DNA from: Patiria pectinifera
Taxonomy: Eukaryota > Echinodermata > Asteroidea > Valvatida > Asterinidae
DNA: 64,000 bases
Assembly (NCBI GenBank): GCA_029964075.1
Contig: CM057149.1
Coordinates: 38,460,900 to 38,524,899 of the forward strand
Direction of reading: 5' to 3'
Shown here: positions 49,901-59,764 of the stretch, piece after piece
Position numbering within the stretch: the first letter of the stretch is position 1
Layout of the letters: each line of letters opens with the position of its first letter
Notes under the pieces: generated by a model
Seen by the model: the letters and a program-made list of their open reading frames with translations, nothing else
What the model was told of the DNA's origin: nothing
Database searches by the model: none
Translations under genes and position numbers: made by a program

Positions 49901-51757
49901 GTCAGCGGGTTGTGTACATACCTTTGTGCATGTGCTTTTCTAAATTAAATGCTTTGGAAAATATTTCGCATTTAAAAAAAAAATCCAAGGTACAGGTGAT
50001 CACTTTTGATTGACAATGTTTGTGTGTTGCAGGATCTGTTGGAGCTACTGAAGAGTGTGGAAGCAGAAATCGACGGGTACGAACAAAAACTCCTGGATGA
50101 GAAAGAGAAGAGGAACAAGTACAAGGTACGTGAGAAGGGCCAAATGTTGTAGATCTACAGGGTGTTTCAATAAAAAGGAAACCCAACTTTGAAGAACCAG
50201 TATGGACAGACTAAATGTTTACTGGCTATAAAACTGGTATCATCTGAAAGCGTAATCTCTATGCTTTTCAATGATACCTTGTTTACATTTCCAGGGTCAT
50301 GCATCACTGAGCGCCACTGTCATGAGATTTTGATGCAAAATTGCAGTTGGTTCACTTTCATGTCAAACACAATAGGCATGGTGTGCATGAGAATAAGTAT
50401 TCAAGAAGAAGACACGAGTGCATAAAAAGAAACCAAAAAACAAGTCGGGTTGGTTTCAAAACTGGATTTTATTGTTTGTCATGAATTTCTCGTTTTGACC
50501 AAGCCACGTTCAAAACAATGTGCCATTTTCCCGAGGATTAACATTCAAGCCATTTCACAGACATTTCCGTAACAATAGGCACACCGTGCCCAGTGTTTTT
50601 TTTTAAAGAAAGTGAACCAACTGCATTTTTGCATCCAGTTTTCAAGACAATGATGCTCAGTGATGCATGACTCAGAAAACCTAAACACGGTATCATTGAA
50701 AAGCATAGAGATTACGCTTTCAGATGATACCAGTTTTATAGCCAGTAAACATATTGTCTGTCCATACTCATTCTTTGAAGTTGGGTTTCCTTTTTTTTTA
50801 AGCACCCTGTACTTACAAAGGAGTTATATGCTGATGATCATAATTGTGTGAATACTGGTAACTCAGTTTTGGTAACAAAAGCGGGCCACTTAGCTATTCA
50901 AGCAATCACAAGTCCATCACAAGTACTTTCATAAGTCTGGTTCCAAGTAACAAATAAAAAATTACAAAGGCTGTTGATTTGAGTAGCTTGTGGGTTGGCT
51001 TGGAACGTGACTTGTGATTGACTGTGTAGACTTGTGATTGACTTGTGTGATGGACTTGTGATTGACTTGTATAGACTTGTGATTGACTTGTGTAGACTTG
51101 TGATGAACTCGTGATTGACTTGAGATGGACTTGTGATTGACTTGTGATTGACTTGTGATTGACTTGTGATTGACTTGTGATTGACTTATGATTGACTTGT
51201 GATTGACTTGTGATTGACTTGTGATTGACTTGTGATTGCCTTGTGTAGACTTTCGATTTACTTGTGATTGACTGTGTAGACTTGTGATTGACTTGTGAGT
51301 GACTTGTGATTGACTGTGTAGACTTGTGATGAACTTGTGATGGACTTGTGATGGACTTGTGATGGACTTGTGATGGACTTGTGATTGACTTGTGATGGAC
51401 TTGTGATTAACCTGTGATTAATTTGTGATGGACTTATGATGACTTGTTAACCATAACAATTACCGCACATAATTATATATGCAATGTACTGTACATGTAT
51501 TCTCTGTCCACAATTTCGTCCTTCAGATTGACGACTGTCGTCGCTCCCACAACTACGACCCTTTCATCTGCACGTTCCTAGCCATGCTTGCCGAGCAGGG
51601 CAAACTAGCCAGCCTCGTGGAGAAACACACCCTGATCAAACGTAGGCAAGGGGTCAGCCTGGGACGACTCAACAAGAAGAACAATCGCAAGAGAGATAGG
51701 CGACGGAGAAAATCACGGCCTGGATCTGTGCCAGCCAAGAACAGGAAAATACGCTGA
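40991..51757 (+). CDS. BAP1: BAP1: BRCA1-associated protein 1, UCH-family deubiquitinase
   Basis: Eleven exons: 40991-41027, 42527-42556, 42736-42923, 44508-44627, 45289-45493, 46210-46282, 47493-47613, 47981-48342, 48651-49374, 50033-50125 and 51527-51757. They join in phase to a predicted 727-aa protein (human BAP1 729). BAP1 removes ubiquitin from histone H2A with ASXL cofactors in the nucleus. The UCH domain begins [13 protein letters not shown] and carries the oxyanion Gln85 (FFAHQ), catalytic Cys91 (PNSCATH), His169 (FHFVSYVP) and Asp184 (ELDGLK), each at the human number. The HCF-1-binding motif NHNY is at 386-389. A Lys-rich stretch at about 346-367 is probably a nuclear signal; Ser-rich sequence with [12 protein letters not shown] follows. 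The C-terminal ULD segment ([10 protein letters not shown]) and [10 protein letters not shown] tail are conserved. Introns carry a hAT-like element, hairpins, MITEs and a minisatellite. Confidence 0.96.
41471..42408. mobile_element. hAT/MULE-like non-autonomous DNA transposon (938 bp)
   Basis: TGTCTGTGA flanks both ends (41462-41470 and 42409-42417), an 8-9 bp target duplication. Ends TAGAACCGTGAACGTGG and its counterpart CCACGTTCACGGGTCTA begin about 80-bp inverted repeats. Inside are three further inverted pairs: CACCCTCTATATAGGCT (about 41758/41830), CAAATGACCCTGG (41937/41958) and CCACGTGATAAA (42058/42155). No coding frame. Located in BAP1 intron 1. Confidence 0.8.
44081..44178. repeat. 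Two tandem hairpins in BAP1 intron 3
   Basis: TTGGGACTCTCA...TTGAGAGTCCCAA at 44081-44113 and GGGACTTCTCA...CTGAGAGTCCC at 44147-44178 are two hairpins of the same design, separated by a shared CAAATTTTC phrase. Probably a duplicated short palindromic repeat. Confidence 0.5.
46402..47240 (+). mobile_element. TTAA-family MITE copy with about 0.5-kb insertion
   Basis: Starts within the family sequence (TTGCTTTTGCTGTAATTTTC) without its AGGGAATGTACA end. It follows the family to GACGAAATGG near 46569, then resumes at GACGAAACGG near 47092 with GTTTATAGATGGC. The repeated GACGAAAYG flanks look like a 9-bp target duplication around the inner insert, which has CCTCGACTCCATGGG / CCCATGGGAACGAGG near its ends. 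BAP1 intron 6. Confidence 0.6.
47674..47850. mobile_element. Degraded Tc1/mariner-pogo-like MITE
   Basis: Begins CAGTCGAACCCTG and ends GGTGTTCGACTG followed by TA. The interior repeats CTTATAACAAG-type words. Same style of ends as 22919-23105. BAP1 intron 7. Confidence 0.55.
50158..50809. mobile_element. Tc1/mariner-like foldback MITE (652 bp, about 250-bp arms)
   Basis: Flanked by TA (50156, 50810). Starts CAGGGTGTTTCAATAAAAAGG (one base beyond arm pairing) and ends with AAGCACCCTG. Phrases such as ATACTGG, CTGGCTATAAAACTGG and AAAGCGTAATCTCTATGC recur inverted in the right arm, with about 100 bp between arms. It starts 32 bases after exon 10 of BAP1. Confidence 0.82.
51005..51446 (+). repeat. 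Minisatellite, 11-bp unit ACTTGTGATTG
   Basis: About 440 bp of tandem ACTTGTGATTG with variants ACTTGTGATGG and ACTTGTGTAG. It includes homogeneous blocks (about 51129-51236) and block-wise variant runs (GATGG at 51327-51380). Lies in the last BAP1 intron, about 80 bp before exon 11. Confidence 0.9.
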
Positions 51758-51777
51758 GGACAAATTCCCTTTTTGAA

Positions 51778-51783
51778 AATAAA
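51778..51783 (+). terminator. AATAAA poly(A) signal, BAP1
   Basis: A canonical AATAAA 20 nt after the BAP1 stop codon, implying a very short 3' UTR if used. Confidence 0.6.
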
Positions 51784-53567
51784 GTATTAAAAGAAGGGAG
51801 TGTGAAATAAGACTGCTGTTTACATTCTCTGTTTTCATATCTATATTTTTAATTTTATATATTCACTTATGTCCTCCTTAAATTCAGTTCAACGGAGAAT
51901 TTTGATTACATCAAGATGTAAATTTTAATACATGTAGTTCGTTTTGCCCTTCGTTAACGAAATTGCTGTCTGGTACTGATTGCCATCTGAAAGATTGTGG
52001 GTAAAACTTCACAAGGCTTACAGCAAACCTTCACTACACAAGGCTGATAAATTTTGTCCGTGAAGGGCAAAACACAAATATTTCAACTGACAAGTTCAGC
52101 AAGATTTACTGTATCTCCAGAGAATTTGTAGAAACTTGTTTTATATCAGCATGAAAAAACCTTTGATCTCTCCTCGAGGAGATACAGGAATTCACAAGAG
52201 GGCGCTGTTCACAATTTGTAGTTCCACTGTGATTGCCAAAACTTTGATTTTTCCATTGAGCAGGTTGGATTACCGAGGAGATTAAATACAACGTACATGT
52301 AGTGTAGAAAACATTAAAAAAGGGGAAATCAAATGAAAAGAGAAACGTTGAATAAAAAGGAGGAACAGAATTTTGTAAATTGCATCATGATAATAAATCT
52401 CATCATCATAAATCCGATACCTGCTCATATTCTTTTTCATAAATGAGATTTGTCATGTTTCTCTCAATGATGTCATCGTTCTGCCAAAAAAAGAAATTGT
52501 TTAAATATCACTAGCTAAACAAAAATATCATCGCACCGTATTTATGTGCTTTTTCAAAAATGCAATAAGCGAAATACATGTAATGTGGAAATATAAAAAA
52601 TAATTTCAAAACCAAACCCCCTATTCAGATTCGACAAATATTTTTTTCGTGACACAATAAAAGATCATGCAATTAAAGCTATTTCGGTCGTTTACTTCGT
52701 AAGTGTACCTATACACAATGCTCATAATTCGATTAGGAATAAACTACATGTATGTTTGATTTTACTCGCTCCATATAATACAATTTTTAGGATTTTGTAT
52801 TTGAAAAATCTACATTCTCGAAAAACAGCGCACATTTGTAATTTGATGTAGCGAATATAAAAAGTAAGCTCATCTTTTTCCCCCCGCTAATGCAATGACA
52901 TGATAACCAAATCAAAGTACGTGTACTTGTTAAGATTGAACGACAAAAAGACTGAATATTTTGTTACGATTTGCTTACACGCTGTCGTCGTCATAACTAG
53001 AACGGGGTAGGTGATTCCACCGCTGAATTGGCCTTGAAAAAAACTGAATCGAACACGCGCGTTGCTTGTTAAGCTCGGGCATTGATAGGGAAGGCACGTT
53101 AAACTTCATCTAAACTGCGTGTGGTGGGTGCTGACGATCGTGACAACCGAAATGGGACGCGAATTTCGAGATGTGTTTCGACCGAGATGCACAAATCATC
53201 ATTTTGCGCTCCTAAAATAAAGCAAATTGTGAAATGATACTCGAAATAATTATGTAGGAGCTCAGCCATGCCATGAAAGTCTAAACAGTGTTGGTCTGAG
53301 TTTATAACATGGAAAAAATATGTCACCGTGACGATAAATGGATATCTTATCACAATAAAAATATTTCCATTAACTCACGGTCTGACATTGGGATAATTTT
53401 GAAACAAAATTCATTGCTATGCACGTTTTTATTTTGCAAAAGTGAAATCATTGAGCTTGCGCACGAACAATTCGGATCAGCTTTTATGACTTAGAAAATG
53501 CCTCGGACCATTGAGCACCCGAAAAGCCATCGCAGGTTTACACTTGGCACTGTTCAACAGAACAAAA

Positions 53568-53776
53568 CACGATAAGCCTATGTAGTAAAGCTGTCTCAGA
53601 GTGCACAATATTATGTTCATTGACTCAGAATAGCTGTCTATTGAAGTCTTGTCGTGCATCGGGTCTACACACGATGGACAGGATTTAAACGATTCATTGA
53701 CGTAACGGGGTAATCCTATACGATTGCACTACCCAGTTTAGAACTGACAGTCAGTCAGTCAGTCAGTCAAGGTACA
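53568..53776 (+). repeat. Dispersed repeat ending in (CAGT)n, copy 1
   Basis: Shares AAGCTG, CAGAGTGCACAA, GACTCAGAATAGCT, GTCTTG...GTGCAT, CACACGATGGACAGGATT, GGGGTAATCCTATAC and a (CAGT) run with copies at 58455-58645 and 63487-63606. Family unknown; perhaps a SINE or MITE. Confidence 0.6.
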
Positions 53777-55475
53777 AAGAGGGCGCCAGGCTGGCCCTGG
53801 ACCAGCACAAACCACAGTTTACCAGATTCAGTTCGAAGCGACTGCGACTTCAAAGTCAACTCTTTCTCCAAGGAGTTCAAAGTCCCATCGGAAGAATGAT
53901 ACCGAATCTCTAGATCCTACACTGACCGGGGCATATCGCGCGATGTACCGGGGTGCTGAGTGGTTACCACCCGCTCACCTGTTTCCCGGAGTAGACGGAT
54001 TCCATCACTCATCTCCGACGATAAGGACCAAGACGGGATAACACTAGCCCGAGACAAGCAAAATAGCCCGGGGTAGATCCGTGATCCAACAACGATCCCA
54101 AAAGATCCCCAAAAAGCTGTTGAGTCTATCAGCTTGAAAAGTCGCAAAAACCGGACTTTTAGGTGTGGTAATGGTATTTACTGAAAATCCCAAGGGCTAG
54201 TACTGTACAAAGGGCTGGTAATAAAAAGAAAAAATCTAGTACGGTAAAATACTCACGCACACTGTGAAACTCCTTGCTTTCCTTCACATATATTATAGGG
54301 CCTGGGCTATCACAGTTCATCAAGCGAAAATATCAACAAATTCGTGGCTTCTTCGTTTTTAGTTGGTAGCAACCTCTTTAGTGGCCCTTGACTTTGTGGT
54401 TGTACCAAAAACACAAGCCGGTCTTCAGAAATCTCGCTTTCTATTAGGGAAACGAATTATGGAGTTTGAGATTTCATTAGAAACACAGATAGGAAAGTTC
54501 AAGGTCTATAATAATGGTACCCATAACTATACACAGTGACGTGCATGCACCTTGCCTTAATTAGGCATAGGCCCTGTATGGAAGGCGCTTCCCACCCGGA
54601 ACGATCCTACAACATCACGCACTCAAAAGGTGTCCCGTCACCGGACCAAGATGGGGAAAAGTTCTTACAGTACTGTTTCGAACAGTAGGCCTAGGCTTAC
54701 TCTGAAATATTATATACATGTATCACGAGACCGAGCAGTAACAGCGTGGGACGATGTCCGGACTTGTGCGCCGAAACACCTTCCATAGGTTGCGTGTACC
54801 CTGGGCGAACGGGAAGTAAGGATTGAAATATCATTCGCAGCCTGGGTTCATGGGCTTGGTATAATGGGCCTAAGGAGCAACATGATCGTTGGGAACCATC
54901 ACAAAGTGGGCTGAAACGTAGAAAACAAGTCTCTCATTTCGCATCAAGTTAGGGAATCATAGTTGAGAAAAGTGAGAAAATTAGACCATGACATTCTCTG
55001 ATTGGCAATTAGGTATCGGTGTTACAGCTCTTGAACTGGACCTAGGACGTGTCTCTCGCCCCCGATTAATATAAGTGCCTATAATAGTATCAAATAGGAT
55101 GATTTTGAGTGGTTATTTTGATTATGAGGATATCGACTCTTTGCAAAGAGCGCCCTCCCGAGGAACAGGTTTTTTTTAAATTTAAATTCGGTGACAATCG
55201 AAAGCATAATGTTGTTTAAAGAGCGCCCTCATGGGAAAATACGGAGCTCACATGGGTGTAAAATAATGTTTGAGGGGATTGAGCCATAAAATCATGTTTT
55301 GTTCAGTCCTTAACCCCCCCCCCCCAAAAAAAAAAATACCGGTGTCCTGTCAAAATGACCAAGCAAAGATTCTCTTTTTTCGACAGAATGCCTACGGAAT
55401 ATTGCACTCAAATTGACGTCATATCACATCGAACAGTCCATTCACTGCTTCACCGTCACCCTCAATTATTTACCC

Positions 55476-55478
<3 letters not shown>

Positions 55479-55512
<34 letters not shown>
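55479..55512 (+). repeat. (ATC)n microsatellite
   Basis: About eleven uninterrupted TCA/ATC triplets. Confidence 0.9.
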
Positions 55513-56016
55513 TGCCTCACCAGAAATCTATGCCAAATTATGACGGCTGCGATGACGTCTATAAGCACACACGTCATTATAGACGAACGCGCGCCAATTA
55601 AAGTCTGCACCCCTGCGCCGTAATTGGCATCAGCTGTCCCCATCCGAATCAATCTCTGATCCAATCAACACGCAAAAAGTTTACTTCAATTTACATCTAA
55701 TGATGCGAGAGAAGCGTGAATTGAATCACCGGCGGAATAAATGTGGACACATTTTGCCACGATGCGCTTGATTAGGTGCCGATATTGGGGAGCACAGTGG
55801 GAAAGACTGGCTGTATAATAGGAGCCTGGTATTATTCAGATGAGAAAATACGTTATCGTTCTCCAACTGTACTTTATTATGTGTTCTTGACGAAGCCTGA
55901 GGACACCCCCTCCCCCACTCCCCGCCGCCTCCTGCTTTAATTTCAAGGGAGGCGGAGGGGGAAGCAAGTGCCCCTCCCCCACCCTCACGACGCCAATGAT
56001 AGCTAGCACGCAAGCA

Positions 56017-56419
56017 TGCAGCGGCGTAGCCAGGGTTCTCATCCTAGAGGGGGCGTGTGGGGGGGGGGGGGCTTGAGGTTACAATGGAGGGGCGCCCAAA
56101 CATTTCATCTGTGCTGAAAGGTAGACAGGTTTTTTTCACCGGACACGCCCTCCGTAAAATCAAATAGGGGGGCGGGGGGGGGGGGGGGGGGTGAACCCCA
56201 ACTTTCCATGGCGGGGCGCTGTTCAAAATGTATATCATGGCTACATTAGACAATAACTACCACTATTCACTTTCCGTTGCAAGGGATACAATATACAGCC
56301 ACTTGCGAAAAAAAAGAAGAGTTTTGGTTAAAAATACGCACAAAATTGCGACTGGGGACGAGTACTTTTTCGGGGAGCGGCACCCCCACACGCCCCCCCC
56401 CCTTAGCTACGCCGCTGCA
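56017..56419. mobile_element. hAT-like MITE (403 bp) with TGCAGCGGCGTAGC ends
   Basis: Left end TGCAGCGGCGTAGCC and right end AGCTACGCCGCTGCA are inverted. Flanks CGCAAGCA (56009-56016) and CGCAAGTA (56420-56427) form an 8-bp target duplication with one mismatch. The interior has long G runs (56058, 56166-56191) and C runs, giving strong G-quadruplex potential. No coding frame. Confidence 0.75.
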
Positions 56420-58057
56420 CGCAAGTAAGCAAGCAAAGTACAAGCAAACACGCAATAGTTATCCAGTAAGCAAAAACAAGTACATGTACATGTAGTTACA
56501 AGCCGGCAACAAGCTTGAAAGTTACAATGTATTGGGATTTGGCGAGCAAGCAAGCAAACTTGTCTAAGCGCCTCTGTACTGACTGACGGGACGAGTTTTG
56601 TATTCAAATTCTACCAATATAAATCGCATTTGACAACAGAAATACTGAATAGTCGCCGAATGGGAAACTTTGAAACGAACTTAAAAGTGTTTCTGCTTGA
56701 AATGCAAAGACTTGTGATTGTCAGTTTTGTCACGATGGCATGAAGTTCACCCATTCAATTGTCCACCACATTCAAGGCAAATTCATCAGAGGAATAATTG
56801 TGAGGTTTTTTTTTACACAAGCACTTTTGGAGTCGATGAAAGACCTTGAAAGGTTGCGCAAACGGGAACCGTTATCTAATGAAAACAAACGCGTTTCTAT
56901 GGGGAAAACTCTTCAGTCCTTAGAGGCCTACAACTAACAATGTAACGGGTCTAAGCTGCACCGTACCAGGCCCAAAGTTACCCGTGGCCAGCCCCTTTCA
57001 AAAACCAACGACAAAGTCGTCACAAGCTCAAAAAGGCTCGCATGTTTGCACAATTTATTTTCAAAGAAAGGTCATTCGTGCACAGATCTGGGTTCATTGC
57101 CTTGCAAATTCACTAAAGGAGTGAAAATGATTCTTTCCCTCTTCCACTCCCCCCCCAAAAAAAATCCGGGAAAATTTTTCCACTAATTCCCTTCTCAGGT
57201 GATTATGCCCGTTCATGTCAAGGCGCCCAGCCATGCGTGGTTCATTGGTACGGTGTGCGGGACCCCTGAATCGAAAGCTCCAGGTCTGGCCGGCCGACCA
57301 TAATAACATCTGTAACAGTTTCCCGGAGTTTTAGCGAAATGTATTGGCTGGGTGTGCATTCGATTCGTTCAGTAGCTGTGGACGTGTGTGATGAGTGGTA
57401 TCCATACTAGCATCGCGCCTATACCTCTGGTCCAATCAGTGAGCTGTAGTCAGGTGCGCGCGCGTGATCGAGTCGTCTGGTAACTGATTGTACAAGTGGT
57501 GAAACCACACCATTTTCAGTTAGCAACACTCGGCTCATCAGCGTTTTACCGAGTGGTGCGGTCGGTGTACGAGTTGACAGTGAGCGGTGAGCGTGCATTT
57601 CAGCTGGGATGTCCTGTAGCTGTCGAAACTGTTAGTAAACGCCGAGGGGTTTGCATCCTTTTTGGTAGACCACCCGGAGAATCTAGCATCAGCTGTTTAC
57701 AGCCCTGCAGACTGGGCGTGTCCAGGCTACAAGGTTGAGGGGAAGCATTATTAAGCAGTCGGTTAGTTTAGTGGTGGTTATCTTTGGGTTCAAGCCCGGG
57801 AGCTGATGAGCAGCACCTCACGAGAGGTTTCTAGCACTTTTCATCCATCCACCACTTGCCGGGTTCTCGTAAATACACCTGTGTTGTTTATATACAGACA
57901 GCCCACTCTGCATTGCACATCTGTCATATCGCAAAAGCCTGCCGTACCATTAGCGTGTCCGTGTACAGCGACCACTCTGTGACCAAACGTCTTCAAACAC
58001 TGTTGTTCTATCTTCAAACTTTTAAGAAGCTGAGCTGGTAACTGCTCGACAAGCAAC

Positions 58058-58361
58058 ATGTCTCTCGTGGCAGATCCGCACCAAAACTCCCTGAACAAAA
58101 GTGGCGAGGACCACGTTGAGAGCATGCCCCTCAAAGACAAAGACGGCAACTGCAACGCGGTGGACCACATCTTCAAGGAGCCGAGTACTCGTCTTGAGGA
58201 TGGAGTAGATGAGATGCAAGAGTCGGGAGACGCTGACCCACCGGGAGGCAAACGGGAAACGTGGACTCGCAATTTGGACTTTATTTTCGCGTGCATTGGC
58301 TACGCTATCGGGTTGGGTAATGTCTGGCGGTTTCCCTACCTCTGCTACAAGAACGGTGGAG
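58058..58361 (+). CDS. SLC6-family Na+/Cl--dependent transporter, first coding exon
   Basis: The exon encodes 101 residues plus one base and ends GGTGGAG|GTAAGT. Residues 1-65 are a hydrophilic cytosolic N-terminus. From 66 come RETW, then TM1 with [22 protein letters not shown] split over positions 81-102. NVWRFPY is the invariant SLC6 segment that lines the Na+ and substrate site. Gly at the fifth TM1 position and the RETWTR start resemble the creatine/GABA/taurine branch more than the monoamine branch, where an Asp is usual. The start CAACATG is a fair initiation context. The rest of the protein (normally about 600 aa, 12 TM) lies beyond the window after an intron longer than 5.6 kb. Exact substrate cannot be told from this exon. 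Confidence 0.88.
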
Positions 58362-58454
58362 GTAAGTAAAAAATATAAAATACAAAAGTAAAAAGAGAAT
58401 TGATTTATATTTTTGATGCAACAAATGCACATTACACTAAATTAGAAAACAAGA

Positions 58455-58645
58455 CAAGGCAAGCCTAGAAATGCTGGTCCCAGAGTACACAAAACTATCT
58501 TCTATATCAGTTGATATTGGAAGTCTTTTCATGCATCTATTGTACACAATAGGACGGATTTAGTGCATTCATTTGCAAACAGGGTAATCCTATACAATAG
58601 CACTGCCTTGTTCACAAGTTACAGTCAGTCAGTCAGTGAGGTCCA
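58455..58645 (+). repeat. Dispersed repeat ending in (CAGT)n, copy 2
   Basis: Starts GACAAGGCAAGCCTAG and runs through GGTCCCAGAGTACACAAAA, TTTTCATGCATC, ACACAATAGGACGGATT, GGGTAATCCTATACAAT and CAGTCAGTCAGT. Same order as copies at 53568 and 63487. Confidence 0.65.
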
Positions 58646-58938
58646 AAAAGTACATCAATAGGTTGGCTCAAAAAAGTACACTGCATGCTCACGTTAACAG
58701 TGCAGAAATCTGAATTTTGTGTTTGTTATTGTTTCCAATGGTAAACGTGCTGATGCATATGATCTGATGATTGAGCCTTAGTTATACCTCCATACCTAAC
58801 GTACAATGAAGTGTGAGCTAAGAACCTGACCCATACTATAGATGACTATCAACCAGGCCTGCTATCAACCAAAGCGGCAAGTGTCTTCGGATGGGGTTTA
58901 TATTTTAATGCACGTGTATTAGTTCTTTTTTGTTTTAT

Positions 58939-58969
58939 TCATTTATTTATTTATTTATTTATTTATTTT
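58939..58969 (+). repeat. (ATTT)n microsatellite
   Basis: About seven ATTT/TTTA units. Confidence 0.85.
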
Positions 58970-59716
58970 GAGTTCTCTGTTTCAATGCCCATCTGCTTAT
59001 GATAATCAACCTCACAAAACCCCTGCCCTCAACAGCTCAAGAGCAACCAAGTTGCAACCATTAACTCAATGATGTAGAAACGCACTTCCGGTAAAATGCC
59101 ATGCCTAGGGACACTAAGGCTATAATCCCCTTTCCCAGCATGTCCCTCCGTGCTCAAACCTGTACGTGGAACCCCCTACCCGTTGAACAACAAGCGTACC
59201 AGCAGGACTACGTGACAAGAGTGCCGTAACTGACACGGCTGAAGCATAAATCAAAAATAGAATGCTAAACCCATAAGCTCAATGTGTATTGATTCGGGTG
59301 CAGTGAGTTTAGTTTCAATCATTTGACAATTTTAACCCTAATTTTTCAAACGAACAAAAAAACATGGAGTTACCACGTATTGATGATTATTCTCACAAAA
59401 TATTGGTGCTGTTTTTCTCTCACAAATTCATGGGGAAACGTGTTCTTCCCCATCCCTTGTTATTTGTGTTGCTCGCGAAATACAAGTGAAAGAATTCAAT
59501 TTGTTCCGAAATGAAATAACAACACAGTACAATGACTATTTACCAAAACACAAAGGTAGCCAAACTATATGAGGTACAAACAATAGGTGAAAGGTCAAGG
59601 CTAATCAATAGGTATTGTCGTGAGCTGTTCACCAATAAAGACAGCAGGTGGTCAATGGAATGATAATAATTGCGTGCAATTACACAATATGGCACAATGC
59701 AGTCTGTGATGTTCAT

Positions 59717-59764
59717 GTATACTTTGTATACTTTGTATACTTTGTAATTGTATTTGTATACTTT
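59717..59764 (+). repeat. 10-bp tandem repeat GTATACTTTG
   Basis: Three adjacent GTATACTTTG units, then two diverged ones. Confidence 0.7.

Larger units (their letters stand above)
51758..58057. other. Intergenic region between BAP1 and SLC6 gene
   Basis: About 6.3 kb with no gene recognised. BAP1 3' UTR at first, AT-rich sequence to 53000, a dispersed repeat at 53568-53776, poly-C/poly-A near 55314-55336, an ATC microsatellite, and the hAT-like element at 56017-56419. From about 57400 the sequence is GC-richer with GCGCGCGCG near 57457 and probably contains the SLC6 promoter and 5' UTR. Confidence 0.45.

Noticed and set aside
50995-51446. CRISPR-like array
   Set aside because: Head-to-tail 11-bp units with no spacers: a minisatellite.
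57757-57800. tRNA gene-like GTTAGTTTAGTGGT with GGTTCAAGCCC
   Set aside because: The two boxes are too close for a tRNA body and no acceptor stem forms.
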